64,000 nucleotides of DNA. It comes from Dryomyza anilis. Taxonomy: Eukaryota; Arthropoda; Insecta; Diptera; Dryomyzidae. Positions 45,359 through 57,095 of the stretch are shown here, in pieces; positions within the stretch are counted from its first letter, which is position 1; every line of letters begins with the position of its first letter. A program made the translations under genes and the position numbers. The stretch covers positions 37,721,963 to 37,785,962 of the forward strand of contig OX638133.1 of assembly GCA_951804985.1 (NCBI GenBank), given 5' to 3'. A model generated the notes under the pieces. That model made no database searches, was not told the origin of the DNA, and worked only from the letters and a program-made list of their open reading frames with translations.

Positions 45359-45580
45359 AATAGTTTGGCGCTAGTCTTGAAAACTTTACTGGAACCTACA
45401 GTTTAACGCCGAATCCGAACGGCGTGGTAAAATGTTTATTCATGGGGGGTTTTACTTTCATATACCGCGGTATATATGTTTTCTTTGAAAAAGATATTGA
45501 AAGTTGCTGACATCGAACCCGGGTCTTTTCCCTCGTAGTCCAACGTACTAACCAATCGAACTACAATATACTCACTGCAA
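45359..45580 (-). mobile_element. Diverged tRNA-derived SINE
   Basis: The forward sequence AATAGTTTGGCGCTAGTC, CCGAATCCGAACGGCG, CATCGAACCCGGGTC (a B box) and TCCAACGTACTAACCA (A-box side) is in family order, with many substitutions and deletions. It is older than the copies at 1294 and 4969. Confidence 0.75.
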
Positions 45581-46009
45581 ACAAGTATATGAAAAGACTC
45601 GAGGTATATTTTTAGAAAAACTACTAGTTTAGGCGATTTAAAAACTTCTTTCATTATTCGCACTTAATAGCTTTAAATGTGCCTACACTATTATAGTTCG
45701 AGCGACAAAAACTCACGGCATTGTACAATTTTGGCGGGAAAGGCTATAAAGACGAACAAAAATGCTTTAATTTTAATTAAATAAAATTTTCTTAGCGAAT
45801 TATAATAGAGTACCTTTTCCAAGTATTCTTCAAGTGTTTTAAGATATGCATAATATTTAATACAAGTAACGTATTTGCAATTAATCCGATTTTAGTCACA
45901 TTTAATTGTGGTATTTGTTTCATATTTTAAAGATGTTTGTCAGAAGTATAATTTTAATAATTTCCAAGTAAGTTCAAGTTCAGGACTGTGATATTTTTGA
46001 CCAATACTG

Positions 46010-46310
46010 CTTTCAACTGTAGGTCCTACCATTTGAGTACAAATTAAACATGTTCAGCATAAATGATTAGAAAGAGATCGTCCTAGATTCTTCAGAACTG
46101 CTGTGCCATTTTATTTTATTTCGTATATAACTGAAATTACCTTTGTCTTTCTTACTATTGGTTCGAGCGTCACTAATCCGCCGAATCGATTTGAATTAAA
46201 TGTATACGCAAGGATACTATAGTATTCAGAGGTAACATAGGCTATAAAAGGACAGCAGTCGTGTTCTCGCATGCAGTATACATTTTTTAAACAGCATCAT
46301 AATTAAATTC
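46010..46310 (+). repeat. SINE tail fragment and Helitron-like scrap
   Basis: 46018-46110 is a worn SINE 3' part (TGTAGGTCCTACCATTTGAG, AACTGCTGTGCC). 46165-46310 resembles the start of the Helitron at 22485 (CCGAATCGATTTGAATTAAA, ACATAGGCTATAAAAGG). The lysine-rich frame following at 46316 is low-complexity AAAAGCACAAATC sequence, as in 23560-24030. Confidence 0.55.
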
Positions 46311-47473
46311 AAATTATGTCAAAAAAAAGCACAAATCAAAAGCGAAAACATTATCAAATTCAAAAGAAATGCCAAAAATTATTGCAAAAATACAAACCTA
46401 AAGCAATAACAACAGCAAAAAGGAGAATACAATATCAAAAATGCAACTACCAAAACCATAAAAAAATAATTACAAACATATTTTTTAATTATTTCTTAAG
46501 TAATTATACTAATATAAATTAAATCTTTTAATAGTATTAACTGATTAAAGAACAATTCGCGAATTTTTACCATTGAATAACAACATAAGTCGTAAATTAG
46601 TACATATTTTGTTTTTGGAATAACGGCATATGTCGACTTATTTTTTAACTTTTAATAAAACTAATTTTGGAATAGCAACATAAGTGGAGATATGTTCTAT
46701 AAATAACAACAAATTATTTTGGAATAACGACATAACTCGAATTAAGTTATAAGAAAAACGTTTTTAAATTTGGAATAACGACATAAATGGAAATTTTTTA
46801 TAAAAAACATAATTTTAAAATTTGGAATAACAACGCAAGTCGAGATATGTTGTTATGATTTCTTAGGAATTTTACTAAGACAGTTCAACTTTCGAGTGTG
46901 TAATAACAACATAAGTCTAGTTGTGTCGTTATTTCATATGCAAAATGCGGCAAAACGAGTTATGCTGTTATGTTTTTCCCTTATAACTTTTGAACTAAAG
47001 AAGAGAATGTTACCAAAATTTGACACAATATTAAATCGAATACCGGGAATACGATAGCGGTACACACGACATAACGACATAAGTCGAGTTATGCTGTTAT
47101 GCATTGGGCCCACAGATATATTCCAAATCTTAACGCAGAGGATTCATATTTGGTTTTGGTGTGGTGAATTTTAATTTGGTGAGTTTTGGTGTGGTGAGTT
47201 TGGTAAGTAAAATGAGTATCATCTAAATTTAAAGTTTAGTTGAAATCGATAACATTAGGTTTGAGATGTAGCGTACTGAATTTTTAAGTTCTATCGGAGG
47301 TGCCACTTCCATTCAGTGGTTTTGCTATGAATCTGAAACATACGAAAACTATATAGTGACCTTCTCCTGGTTCTGTAGGATACATATTCTAAATTTAAAG
47401 AAAATCCGTGCACAGGTGTACGTTTGCATAGCGCACAAACAAACAAACGGAAAATGAATTTTATATATAAAGA

Positions 47474-48682
47474 TAGAAGATATATCGATACCCGTATATT
47501 TTTTAAAAATCTCTTATTCTCCATTCGATTGGTAATCAATATCAGCAGTTCAATATATGGAAAATATTTTCAGGTACAATCTTTTCTTCTTATACAGTTC
47601 CAAAACATATTCCGTCTTGGTCAAAGAACTTACAAAATCTTCGATAAGGTATGTTTTATAAATTTAAAACATTAAAAGATCATAAAAAATATTATAAACT
47701 GTGCACGAATTATAAGTTCTACCATTCTCATGAATAATCAAATCTGTTTAATGAATTTTTGAACTTCCACAAACATTTGACTTGAGGAATATATCAAGAA
47801 TATATTATGATTTTAATTAAATTTAAACAAACAACCAACTCTAATGAAATGCACATAAAAATAAGTCAGCATATTAAAACCGAAAAATCCTAATCTTCAA
47901 CTTTTTCCTTTTTTTTTTGTTTTGGCTTATACATCATGATTATTCAGAATGTTCTTTTATGTCTCAAAAAAACTTGTTGCACCAAAAGCTGTCATGATTT
48001 ATGAGGGTGCGTTCACGGTTCATCGTTTACATGAAAGGAACTCAGTTTCATAATGGATTTTTATTACTAAACTTTGACTTGGGCCCGGAAGTGTGTTGCA
48101 ATGCAAACACCATTCATTTTATGCTCCTACGGCAATATTTGATACGGAGAGTTATGGCATATTATGGGGCATAACCTAGGGTAAAGGTGAGTAAGAACTA
48201 CAGACAAGAATTATGCAATGTTAATATATTAAAGTGGATTATTTTTTAAATGCTAAACTGAATTGAATAATTTAATTTAATAATTATTTCAAGCTGCCGT
48301 GTGTTGCCGTTGCGATTCCTTGCAGCTCACATATTTACTCTGCATGAATTTCATTCAGATTTCACTCAATACCCAGAATACGATTTAAAACAATAGCATC
48401 GCTGGTGGTAGTCATCGCGATGCTGGTCAAATGTAGTATGTTTATAATGTACCATATACTAAATTCAACCCAATAGGAAATGTTATTGTTATGCACTCAG
48501 CAAAAAAAACATTCATTTTTAGGCAGATTCGCCCAGTTTTAGTATTCAAAATGTGAACCATACGTCGATTATGATCCCCTAGTGGAATTTCTTTCAGTGC
48601 CTTGATTGGAAACTAATCATTATATATTTGTCTTATCATACCCGACCTTAATATCTAAATTTCTACTATACCATTTACAAAT
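47474..48682. other. Non-repetitive non-coding DNA
   Basis: No gene is supported. The segment at 48000-48450 has a more balanced composition and no shared repeats, so it is a candidate for constrained regulatory sequence, but nothing specific is visible. Confidence 0.45.
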
Positions 48683-49320
48683 GTAATTCAGAAAAGTTCA
48701 ATTGAAATTCAGAAATTTCATTTGAAATTCAAAAGACACCAATTGAAATTCATAAATTTAATTTAAAATTTAAAAGGAATCAATTGAAATTCAGAATTTT
48801 CATTTGAAATTCAAAGGAAATCAATTGAAATTCAGAAGTTCCATTTGAAATTCAACAGACCAATTAAATTAAGAAATTCGATTTGAAATTCAAAAGACAT
48901 CAATTGAAATTCTGAATTTCCATTTGAAATTAAAAAAAATCCATTACAATTCAGAATTTCCATTTGAAATTCAAAGGAAATCAATTGAAATTCAGAAATT
49001 CCATTTGAAATTTCATTTAAAATTTAAAAGGAATGAATTGAAATTTAGAATTTCCATTTGAAATTCAAAGGAAATCAATTGAAGTTCAGAAATTCCATTT
49101 GAAATTCAACAGACCAATTGAAATTCAGAAATCCCATTTGAAATTCAAAAGACATCACTTTAAATTCAAAAATTCCATTTGAAATTCAAAAGACATCAAT
49201 TGAAATTCAGAAATTTCATTTGAAATTCAGAAAATGTTATTTGTTATCAGAAATTTTCATTTGAAATTCAGAAGTTTCCATTTAAAATTCAGAAATTTTC
49301 ATTTGAGATTTAAATGCAAA
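48683..49320. repeat. AT-rich tandem array, about 20-bp half-unit
   Basis: Alternating CATTTGAAATTCAAAAGACA and TCAATTGAAATTCAGAAATT give a roughly 40-bp compound unit repeated about fifteen times with small indels. TTGAAATTCA is close to self-complementary, so the array is also rich in small palindromes. Confidence 0.92.
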
Positions 49321-49547
49321 TTTCTTTAATATAATTGAAAGTTTAACCAATAAACATTGCTCAGAACATTTTTAAATTTGTTCACTAGTTTAAGAGCACT
49401 TGATAGGAGAACTTGAAAAAAGTATTTTTTCAACAAAAATTTATATTAAAATATATATAAAATATATTTATTTAAAAAATTATAAAAAATCGAGAAAGTA
49501 AGATGATACACAAATAAGTTCGCAATCTTTCTCAGAAATATTAATAA

Positions 49548-50192
49548 GAACCAGTTGGGAAGGTTAGATCACATGGGAAATTTTAAAGTAGGGACATTTT
49601 GTAGTAGGTGTTATTATGATAGTTAGGATTATCAAAATTATAGTCGGTCTAAGCCCACTATAAATACCCTACACATATGTGTGGTTACCATTCAAAGTGG
49701 TATATAGGTCACCAGGGTATACAAATCCTGAAAATTACTACAAACTTTCAATCGCTGAAGAATTTCCATTCATTTGATACCCATATTTACAAATGGGTAA
49801 GTGTACCGAATATCGATTTTTTTTTGGGAACCACAAGTCATTTCGAGGGAAAACATTATTTTCATATATTTGAGCATGATCCAAAAAGTTTACCTAAGCA
49901 CGTAAACAGTAAAATTGAGCTGTAGATGTAAATTTTATATGAGGTATTTGAATATAAATGGTCAGATTACAGGTCACAATGGACCAATCTAGCCAATTTT
50001 TTCGCACATACAGTGTTGGTGTATAAGTAATCTATATTATCAGTTTCATCCATCTAACTCAATCTGATCTGATCAATCATGCTTCTGATCAAAAATATAT
50101 ATACTTTTCCATACCGGAGATGCTTCCTTCTGAGTGTTACAAACGGCGTACCAAACTGAATATACCCTTTCACTCTTAGTGAGGGTATAAAA
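49548..50192 (-). mobile_element. DINE-1/mini-me-like element, family 2, near full length without the GTCT tract
   Basis: On the minus strand it starts TATACCCTCACTAAGAGTG and passes TTTGGTACGCCGTTTG, GAAGGAAGCATCTCCGG and the TATATATTTTTGATCAG core, but the microsatellite is deleted. It then follows the family body to the end TTCCCAACTGG. Confidence 0.85.
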
Positions 50193-50314
50193 ATATAGGG
50201 ATAACATTTGAGGATAAAAAAAGTTATGAGAAAACATTATAATTGAGTGCTATATAAATAGGCATAAAAATAAAAAATGTAAGTGGATCACGCACATTTT
50301 TTGTATCCCTATTG

Positions 50315-50696
50315 ATATTGATTGTTTATAATTAATTTTAAATTTTATAACACTATCTTGAATACTTTACGAGATATGGGATTCTAAAAATTGAACCCAT
50401 ATCTTGTGTGGGATGTGTTTGAGAACGTGGACTACTTCGACTCATTTTCAAACTAAAATTCTACTAAATATATTCTACTAAAATATATTGAAACTAAATT
50501 TCAGCACATTCGGATTAGTAGTTTTCAAGTTATCGTGTATAGGCGGACAGAAAGACGGTCATGTCTAAATCAACTCGGTAAGTGATGATGGTCAAAAAAT
50601 ATATAGTTTTTTCATACCAGACACACTTCCTAAGAGGCGATAAAATATCATCTCATACACGGTATAACATCTAACACATGGGTATAGGGTATAAAA
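50315..50696 (-). mobile_element. Diverged DINE-1 family 1 element
   Basis: On the minus strand TATACCCTATACCCATGTG is followed by CTCTTAGGAAGTGTGTCTGG, TATATATTTTTTGACCATC, GACCGTCTTTCTGTCCGCC and the post-microsatellite phrase TTTAGTTTGAAAATGAG. The 3' half is missing. It is older than its neighbours. Confidence 0.7.
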
Positions 50697-51262
50697 ACAA
50701 CAAATGGGATTTTTTTAGTTTGCACTCAATTGTACTGCTCTCACGGGATTTTTTCTGTTGTCAAAATATATCCATAGATTTCCATTATTTTTGCTTCGTT
50801 TTCTTTAGAAATGTGCAGGCTAATTTTGTAATATTACAAACTGTGCATCATCTCGCTTCATCATCTCGCTTTTTCCAATTTTTTAAATGTATCATTGATT
50901 AAAATTGTTGTCGAAAAAATTTAAAGTTTTCGAGTTCCTCTATAGAATTCATTCAAACCACTGAACCAAAATCAAAATGTTGTGAGAAATGTTTATTGTA
51001 TATTAAATCACCGTTCTTTAGAACATATTTACAAATATATGTGACCACCTTTATGAAAAAACGATATAAAAGATAATGCCCGATATCTCGTAAACTTTTC
51101 CATAGACATTTTTTTTTTCATATTTTCGAATTCAGCGGGATATTTCCAATAATACAAAAATAGTGGTATTTACTGCGCAAACTGTTTTTCTCATTTTCTG
51201 TGTAGTGTTATCATAAAAAAGATATTCCATAATCTGGCCCGAACGACTTTAAGTGACTTCAT
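50697..51262. other. AT-rich non-coding DNA
   Basis: No gene or shared repeat recognised. Confidence 0.5.
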
Positions 51263-51399
51263 TATACCCTTCACCTATGAGGTACAGGGTATATTAACTT
51301 TGTGCATATATTGTAACGCCCCTTAGGAGACGTGTCTAGTATGGAAAAGTATATATATTCTTGATCAGCATCACTACCCGAGTCCTTTTAGCCATGTCC

Positions 51400-51447
<48 letters not shown>

Positions 51448-52104
51448 TGCTGTCTTGCTGTCCGAATACAGAAAAACTTGAGAAATACTGATCAGAATGC
51501 GATAAATATATTTTAGCCAAAAGTAGGAACTGAGTTTGAAAATGAGCAAAATCGGTCAACGGACACGCCCACCTCCCATACAATTCACTTTTATATAACT
51601 CTTTCGAAACTAATATTTCGAAAAGTATTCAAGGTATAGTTATAATTTATATATAGTTAGGTATAGTTAGAATTTACCTAAAAATATGTGGACCAAAAAT
51701 GGGCGTGATCCGCCCACTTTTTTTTTTCATTATTTCCCGGGTTTTCATAGTGGAAATTTGATCCGTAAATTTTTAAAATCAAATCTATGAAATATTAGCC
51801 TATCAAAATTTTAAATATAGGCATGGTCCGCCCAATTATATTTTTCAATTTTTTTTTTAGTTTTTTATACTTTATATATTTTTTTTTAATTTATGGGGAT
51901 ATAAGACGTAAATTTCTGATATATGAATAATATTCTGAGGTTCAGCATAATTAAAAATTTAAAATTAAGGTATACAATTAAATATTCCTCATTAATATCT
52001 CCACCAAAGGTGTAGGGTATTCCATAGTCGGACCCGACCGACTATAAAAATCCGCCCCATGTGACCGAACTTACCCATGTGACCTAACTTTCCCAACTCG
52101 TTTT
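51263..52104 (+). mobile_element. DINE-1/mini-me-like element, family 1, full length
   Basis: TATACCCTTCACCTATGAGG and GGGTATATTAAC form the end hairpin. GTAACGCCCC, the TTGATCAGCATCAC core and a clean (GTCT)n tract of about eleven units (51399-51442) follow, then only two CTTGCTGT units, GGACACGCCCACC, the GGGCGTGATCCGCCC block and the end TTTCCCAACTCG. It lacks the SINE present in the copy at 4331 and so shows that copy's empty site. Confidence 0.9.
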
Positions 52105-53160
52105 ATAATTTAAATATTGTACGATCATAAACAACCATTTTGTATAGAGCAACCATTTTGTTTTACGATAAAAATAATTTTGATTCAAAATATTTTTTTG
52201 ATCTTGACAATTCACATCAATTGCTTTTAAATACAAATATTTTTATTTACAAATTGTAAATCATTTAATTTAACCGTTATTTTAACACGACGTTGTCCTA
52301 GGAAGACGTGATTTAAAATCTTAGATCTGAATTAAAATCTTAGACCTATTGCAGTACCGCTCCTCAAAATCATTTTCATAGTCGGTACCAATTGTTCCGG
52401 TCACAGAACATGTATAATTATTACGACTGAATTTCTTTGGACTAGAACTGTCACGTGGTAGGTAAATTTAGATCAACCCAGTCTGCAAATTGGTTCAGAA
52501 CTGTACTAATATCGAACGCCAAAAACGCAATAATAGTTCGATGCTACATATCGCATTTTTTTCGAAACGGTAATAAAAACGATTCTGTACCGATATCGCA
52601 ACGTATAGTTCAAAGATATTGAGATTGATTCGAAAGGCATTGCATATCGATGTGAAAAATGTATAACAATCGTATCTTGTCACACAAATTTATTGTACGA
52701 ACATTTTTAAAATTTGTAGCGAGTTTGAGTATGAGGTTTAACTTATTTAACGAAGTTAGTTCGAGAAAACTTCTATCATGGAAGATCTCCGAAATATGAC
52801 AAACGTGGAATTGACATCTTTTTTTCCCGCAGGGTTACCTTTCTAATGTGACTTAATTTTCCAATGTGACGTAACTTTTCGTACTCTTTTTTGGTTTCTT
52901 TTTTTTTAAATATAAATTTTCTCTTTAAACTCTCAATGTTTTATTTGATAGGTGAATCAAAAATTGTAGTAACACGACATTCTAATGATTTTGAATCAAA
53001 TTGTATGTCAATCTTTATAGATTCAACTACTTTTATTTATTCGCACCAGGTTGTTTTAGAAAAACCTTCAATGCATACGGGTGTATGTACGTTTATGCAC
53101 TAAAGTCTGTGCGTCTAACGGTTAAATGTGTGGGATATTTGTGGCTCCATGAACATTGAG
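52105..53160. other. AT-rich non-coding DNA
   Basis: No gene or recognised repeat. A short CATTCTAATGTGACTTAATTT-like phrase near 52840 resembles a worn DINE-1 end. Confidence 0.45.
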
Positions 53161-53460
53161 TACACTAAAAAAAAAATAATATTTCATAAATATGATGAAC
53201 ATCTGTTTAATTAATTTCATTAATATAATAAACTATTTTTCACTTGTAAGTAAATATTTTATTAATGAACTAAATATTATTACAAAATATACTGTCTAAA
53301 TCATTCTTTAATGTTATGCATATTATACACCGTTTCGGTGATTTTTTATGCATTTTATAGAAAAATAATAGATACATATGATGTAATTAAGTGTATTCAT
53401 TAATATGATGAATTGTGCATTAATCACATTAATGAAAATATTTTGTTATTCCCTGTACGT
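53161..53460. mobile_element. Probable MITE fragment with CACTAAAAAAAA left end
   Basis: TA then CACTAAAAAAAAAATAATAT opens the segment. The interior alternates ATTAATATAATAAAC-like motifs in both orientations, like the MITE at 62041-62637. The right end is not resolved. Confidence 0.45.
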
Positions 53461-54220
53461 GTTTTCTGTTGATCTTTATGTATGCAGTTGTTGTCTGAGT
53501 TGCAATTACTGTTGTTGCTGAATTTCTAGTTGGTGTTGTTGATGGGTTTCTAGTTCTCCAAGGACTTTAAATATATGGTATATATGTATACATTGTAGAA
53601 ATCCTAATGCTATACAACAACAGATCCATTAACACGCACTCTAACTTGATGTTGTTGGTCCTTCGAAATTACTACTGATGCTGGTTCCCTCATCACTTGT
53701 TTGCCAGAGCGAACGAACGAACGCTCGGACGTTCGGACAGAACAACAGCAACCAGACCGAAGTCAGAGGTTCGTATTAAGCGGAACGTCGCCGGTATTTC
53801 CGGTATTCAAGCAATTGAAGCGCATTCATTGTGGGCGTCTGTTGTGTTAAAGAGTAACTTTGTTGAGTACACTGAGTAAAAAATCAATGTTAAAATTACG
53901 AACAAATTGAGATGGCCCCTGAAGATATGCAGCATACATCTGGGTGCAACATTTTTGCGTCAAACTGAAACTTTGTGTCACCCTGCTCGTCATATAATTC
54001 GTATACTCTTTTTGAGGAACCAAATTTTATAAAACACGCATAATAAGCAATAATAATGTTGGTAAATGCTTGCCATTAGTTGTTGTTGTTGGGATTTGCA
54101 AGTACACATATATTCTAAAAGAGAACTAGGAAATTGAATAATTTTATTTATATATGAAATAAAATTAAAGTTAATAAAAATAATTCGAAATATTTTTATT
54201 ATAATAAATAAAAATAATAT
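53461..54220. other. Non-repetitive DNA with a CpG-containing, promoter-like island at about 53690-53850
   Basis: The island holds GAACGAACGAACGCTCGG, GTTCGGACAGAACAACAGC and GCGGAACGTCGCCGG, which stand out sharply from the AT-rich surroundings and are not repeated in the window. No TATA box was found at a fixed spacing. A 60-codon plus frame from 53697 crosses it but lacks recognisable domains. It may be a TATA-less promoter or 5' UTR exon. The remainder is AT-rich. Confidence 0.35.
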
Positions 54221-55056
54221 AAACGAGTTGGGAAAGTTAGGTCACATGGGTAAGTTCGGTCACATGGGGCTGATTTTTATAGTCGGTCGGGCCCGCCTAT
54301 GGAATACCCTACACCTTTGGTGGGGATATTAATGTGGGATATTTAATTGCATACTTTAATTTTAAAGTTTTTAATTATGCTGAACCTCCCCACCCTCAGA
54401 ATATTATTCACATATCAGAAATTTACGTCTTATAACCCCATAAATTAAAAAATGTATTTAAAAGTATAAAAAAAACAAAAAAAAAAATTAGAAAAATATA
54501 ATTGGGCGGACCACGCCTATATTTAAAATTTTGAAAGGCTAATATTTCATAGATTTGATTTTAATAATTTACGGATCAAATTTCCACTATGAAAACCCGG
54601 GAAATAATGAAAAAAAAGTGGGCGGATCACGCCCATTTTTGGACCACATATTTTTAGGTGAATTCTAACAATACGTTTTAAATTTTATAACTATACCTTG
54701 AATTTTTTTCGAGTTATTAGTTACGAAAGAGTTATATAAAAGTGACTTGTATGGGAGGTGGGCGTGTCCGTTGACCGATTTGGCTCATTTTCAAACTCAG
54801 TGCCTACTTTTGGCTAAAATATATTGAGACAAAATTTCATCGCATTCTGATCAGTATTTCTCAAGTTATTCTGTATTCGGACAGCAAGACAGTAAGACAG
54901 CAAGACGGACAGACAGACGGACATGGCTAAACGGACTCGGGTAGTGTTGCTGATCAAGAATATATATACTTTTCCATACCGGACACGCCTCCTAAGGGGC
55001 GTTACAATATATGCACAAAGTTAATATACCCTGTACCTCATAGGTGTAGGGTATAA
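54221..55056 (-). mobile_element. DINE-1/mini-me-like element, family 1, full length
   Basis: On the minus strand it runs from TATACCCTACACCTATGAGG through the core, three TTGCTGTC-type units, GGACACGCCCACC and both GGGCGTG/CCGCCC blocks to CCCAACTCGTTT. It closely matches the copy at 51263. Confidence 0.9.
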
Positions 55057-55063
55057 AAATATA

Positions 55064-55376
55064 TAATAATAGTTTGGCGCTACAGTCCTGTATAGAACTT
55101 CGCCCGAGCTCTCTCACCATTTGAGCTGTGCGTGTTATATTTGTACTCAAATTGGTGGGACCTACAATTTATTGCAGAATCCGTACGGCAATGTTTTACT
55201 CTCGTAGGTTTGCCATTTACTGCCGAGAGGTAGCGTCGCATAGGTAAATGTTTTCTATGAAAACGATGTTGGCAGTCGCTGTGGTTCGAACCGCGGATCT
55301 TTCTGCTGGTTATCGAACGCACAAGCGACTTTTCGCTCGTAGTTCAACGCACTTACCAGACAAGCTACCGACGATA
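55064..55376 (-). mobile_element. tRNA-derived SINE adjoining the DINE-1
   Basis: The forward tail ATAATAGTTTGGCGCTACAG follows the DINE-1 end by only a few bases. The body matches 1294-1602. The B-box side reads GTTCGAACCGCGG and the head GTAGCTTGTCTGGTAAG-like on minus, with a small insertion between the boxes. Confidence 0.82.
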
Positions 55377-56221
55377 ATTACTTTTTTTATAATTTTTACA
55401 AAAATTTGAAAAAAATGCTATTGTTTTAAATTTTAATAAAAATATTTTAAATTTAAATTCAGGGATTGTAACCGTTACTGTTACCTTTACTGTTATCCGC
55501 TTCATATCGTTTCATATGCAATACCGTTACTGTTACCGAATTGATGACTATTTTTTTTGTATATTATTTTTTTCAAATTTTGTTAATTTTAGGGGTTAGA
55601 ATCAAATTTTTCTTATACTTAGTCAGCATTTTATTCACGTTGGTATAATCAGTTTGAATTCTGGTACAGTGTTCGTGACCCCTGCATATATTAACGCTTT
55701 AAAATTATTTCTAAAAGATATATGAAATAAAAAATATTTTTTTAATATAAAACGTTTTTAATGTGAACTTTAAAAATCTAATAGATGATATTATCTACCG
55801 CTCCACGTTTTATTTTAAATCATACTAAAAATTCACCTTAAAAACGTTCTATATTAACCAGACATATTTTATTTTTTCGTCTGTTTTCTAATTTTCTGAT
55901 TTTCATCTGACAAAATTCAAAAAGGCCTAATATTATTAAAATAAAAATATTCATGTTTCAAAGTGTCTTTAATATGGAACGTGATGCCGCTAGAAGCATG
56001 ATGTATCGGTTGGCAAGAAAACGATAATGTTGCATTGTCATCCAGTTCAGGGCAATATTTACAATCTCAAGTCTGTAGCTCATCGCGAAGGTACTTTAAA
56101 ATCAATTACAAAATTTGTACCGAACAGACAGACAAGAAAACAACCTAACAAAAAAAGTTTTTTAAATGTTGCAGTTACAGGTAAAATACAGGTAATACCT
56201 TACATTTTCAAATCAAATTGC
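55377..56221. other. AT-rich non-coding DNA
   Basis: CCGTTACTGTTACC occurs several times at 55465-55535. No gene is supported. Confidence 0.5.
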
Positions 56222-56334
56222 GCCGGCTAATGAATTTGCTGCATTGACGTACAACTATTCATATGAGCAAAAGGAATTGCTGATTTAACGAAGAATAGCA
56301 AATGTTTTCATTAAATTAGTGAATTTCATTGCTG
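56222..56334 (+). mobile_element. Left piece of a palindromic MITE hosting the LTR element
   Basis: The phrase AGCAAATGTTTTCATTAAAT and AGTGAATTTCATTGCTG continues, across the 1.5-kb LTR element, at 57811 (GATTAATGAATGCAATTA, CGGTTGCTATATTTACGTC), exactly as it does without interruption at 29190-29280. Confidence 0.8.
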
Positions 56335-56473
56335 TATCGCTTTTCGAATTTAAATAAAATATAATGTTTAGAAAACGATTCTAATTTTACTTGTAAAAAA
56401 CTAAAGCGATTGAAAAAATAATTTAATAAATTTTGACAAAACAAAATTTCTAAAAACAGAATACTTAACATAT

Positions 56474-56972
56474 TGTTACGAAAATTCAGTCTACGGAAAA
56501 CTGTTCTACGAGTTCGTATCGCTGGATTGTGTACAAAGTAAAAACACTCTTATGTTTGGTTTAAATTATAACAATTAACTTTATTAATTCACTTTAATAA
56601 ACAACTTTACTAATAACAAATTCTAACAACTGCTGCATGTCCACAATTTAACTTGACAATTATCACACGAGATGCCCTCGACCACTTTACAATCACTACT
56701 GAAGTGAAGTACCTCAGATGCGGCTCCCTTATATACTGCATGCATCAGTTCGACGCGTTTCGACTTGTTTCGAGAACCTTCTACTCCTTTCGTGAATTGG
56801 CATCTCATTCGCACTCATGTTTTTTAATGCGCTGATCTTCCATCTCTTTCTCGCACATTTCCCAGTACGCTGAATGATCTTCCGTCTCTTTCTAACACAT
56901 TGCTTAGTCTTGCGTCTCATTTATTATTGTTGAATGCTTGCACAGTGGGGCAAATTACCTCTTTTCGTAACA
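56474..56972 (-). mobile_element. Intact solo LTR nested in the miniature element
   Basis: TGTTACGAAAA and TTTTCGTAACA ends (an 11-bp inverted repeat), flanked by ATAT at 56470-56473 and 56973-56976. The undisturbed LTR sequence at about 57740-57770 shows the empty site with a single ATAT. On the minus strand it carries a TATATAAGGG-type promoter and AATAAAG, as in the copy at 31063. A solo LTR is what recombination between the two LTRs of a full element leaves behind. Confidence 0.93.
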
Positions 56973-57095
56973 ATATTAAAACAAAAATATTACAAGTATT
57001 TTTAGCACAGTAAGTGCTGATTGCCACATACTCCCCCTCCAGAGCAACGATATTTTCGCTTTGAAATGTAGAGTGTGGCTGTGCAGAGACGCCAG

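Larger units (their letters stand above)
44438..47115. mobile_element. Inverted-repeat transposon with ATAACAACATAAGTCGA subterminal palindromes
   Basis: The ends CTGTGGTCTCAAGCAATAAC and its partner (reverse complement CTGTGGGCCCAATGCATAAC) sit in ATATAT-type flanks. Inside both ends, over about 400-550 bp, the palindromic motif TAACAACATAAGTCGA with its mirror TCGACTTATGTTGTTA recurs a dozen times in varied states. The centre holds SINE remnants and a Helitron scrap. No transposase frame is seen. The superfamily is not assignable from the ends alone. Confidence 0.75.
43675..47473 (-). mobile_element. Non-autonomous Helitron split by a 2.7-kb transposon
   Basis: On the minus strand the start is TCTTTATATATAAAATTC after A. 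The 3' end is GCACAAATCGTGC, then ATGGGTCCAGCCAG before T (the terminal CTAG is mutated to CCAG). The body matches the Helitron at 6388-7351 (GGTCTGTAGGATATAT, AAAGTTTAGTTGAAATCGAT, TGTGGTGAGTTT). Removing 44438-47115 rejoins the phrase GTCTGTAGGATATATTCC. Confidence 0.8.

Noticed and set aside
48683..49320. CRISPR array (regular short repeats)
   Set aside because: The spacers are repeats themselves, the sequence is plainly eukaryotic and no cas genes are present; it is a simple compound tandem array.
56623..56920. Several 60-residue frames near the miniature retroelement
   Set aside because: They lie inside a solo LTR, which is non-coding promoter and poly(A) sequence.
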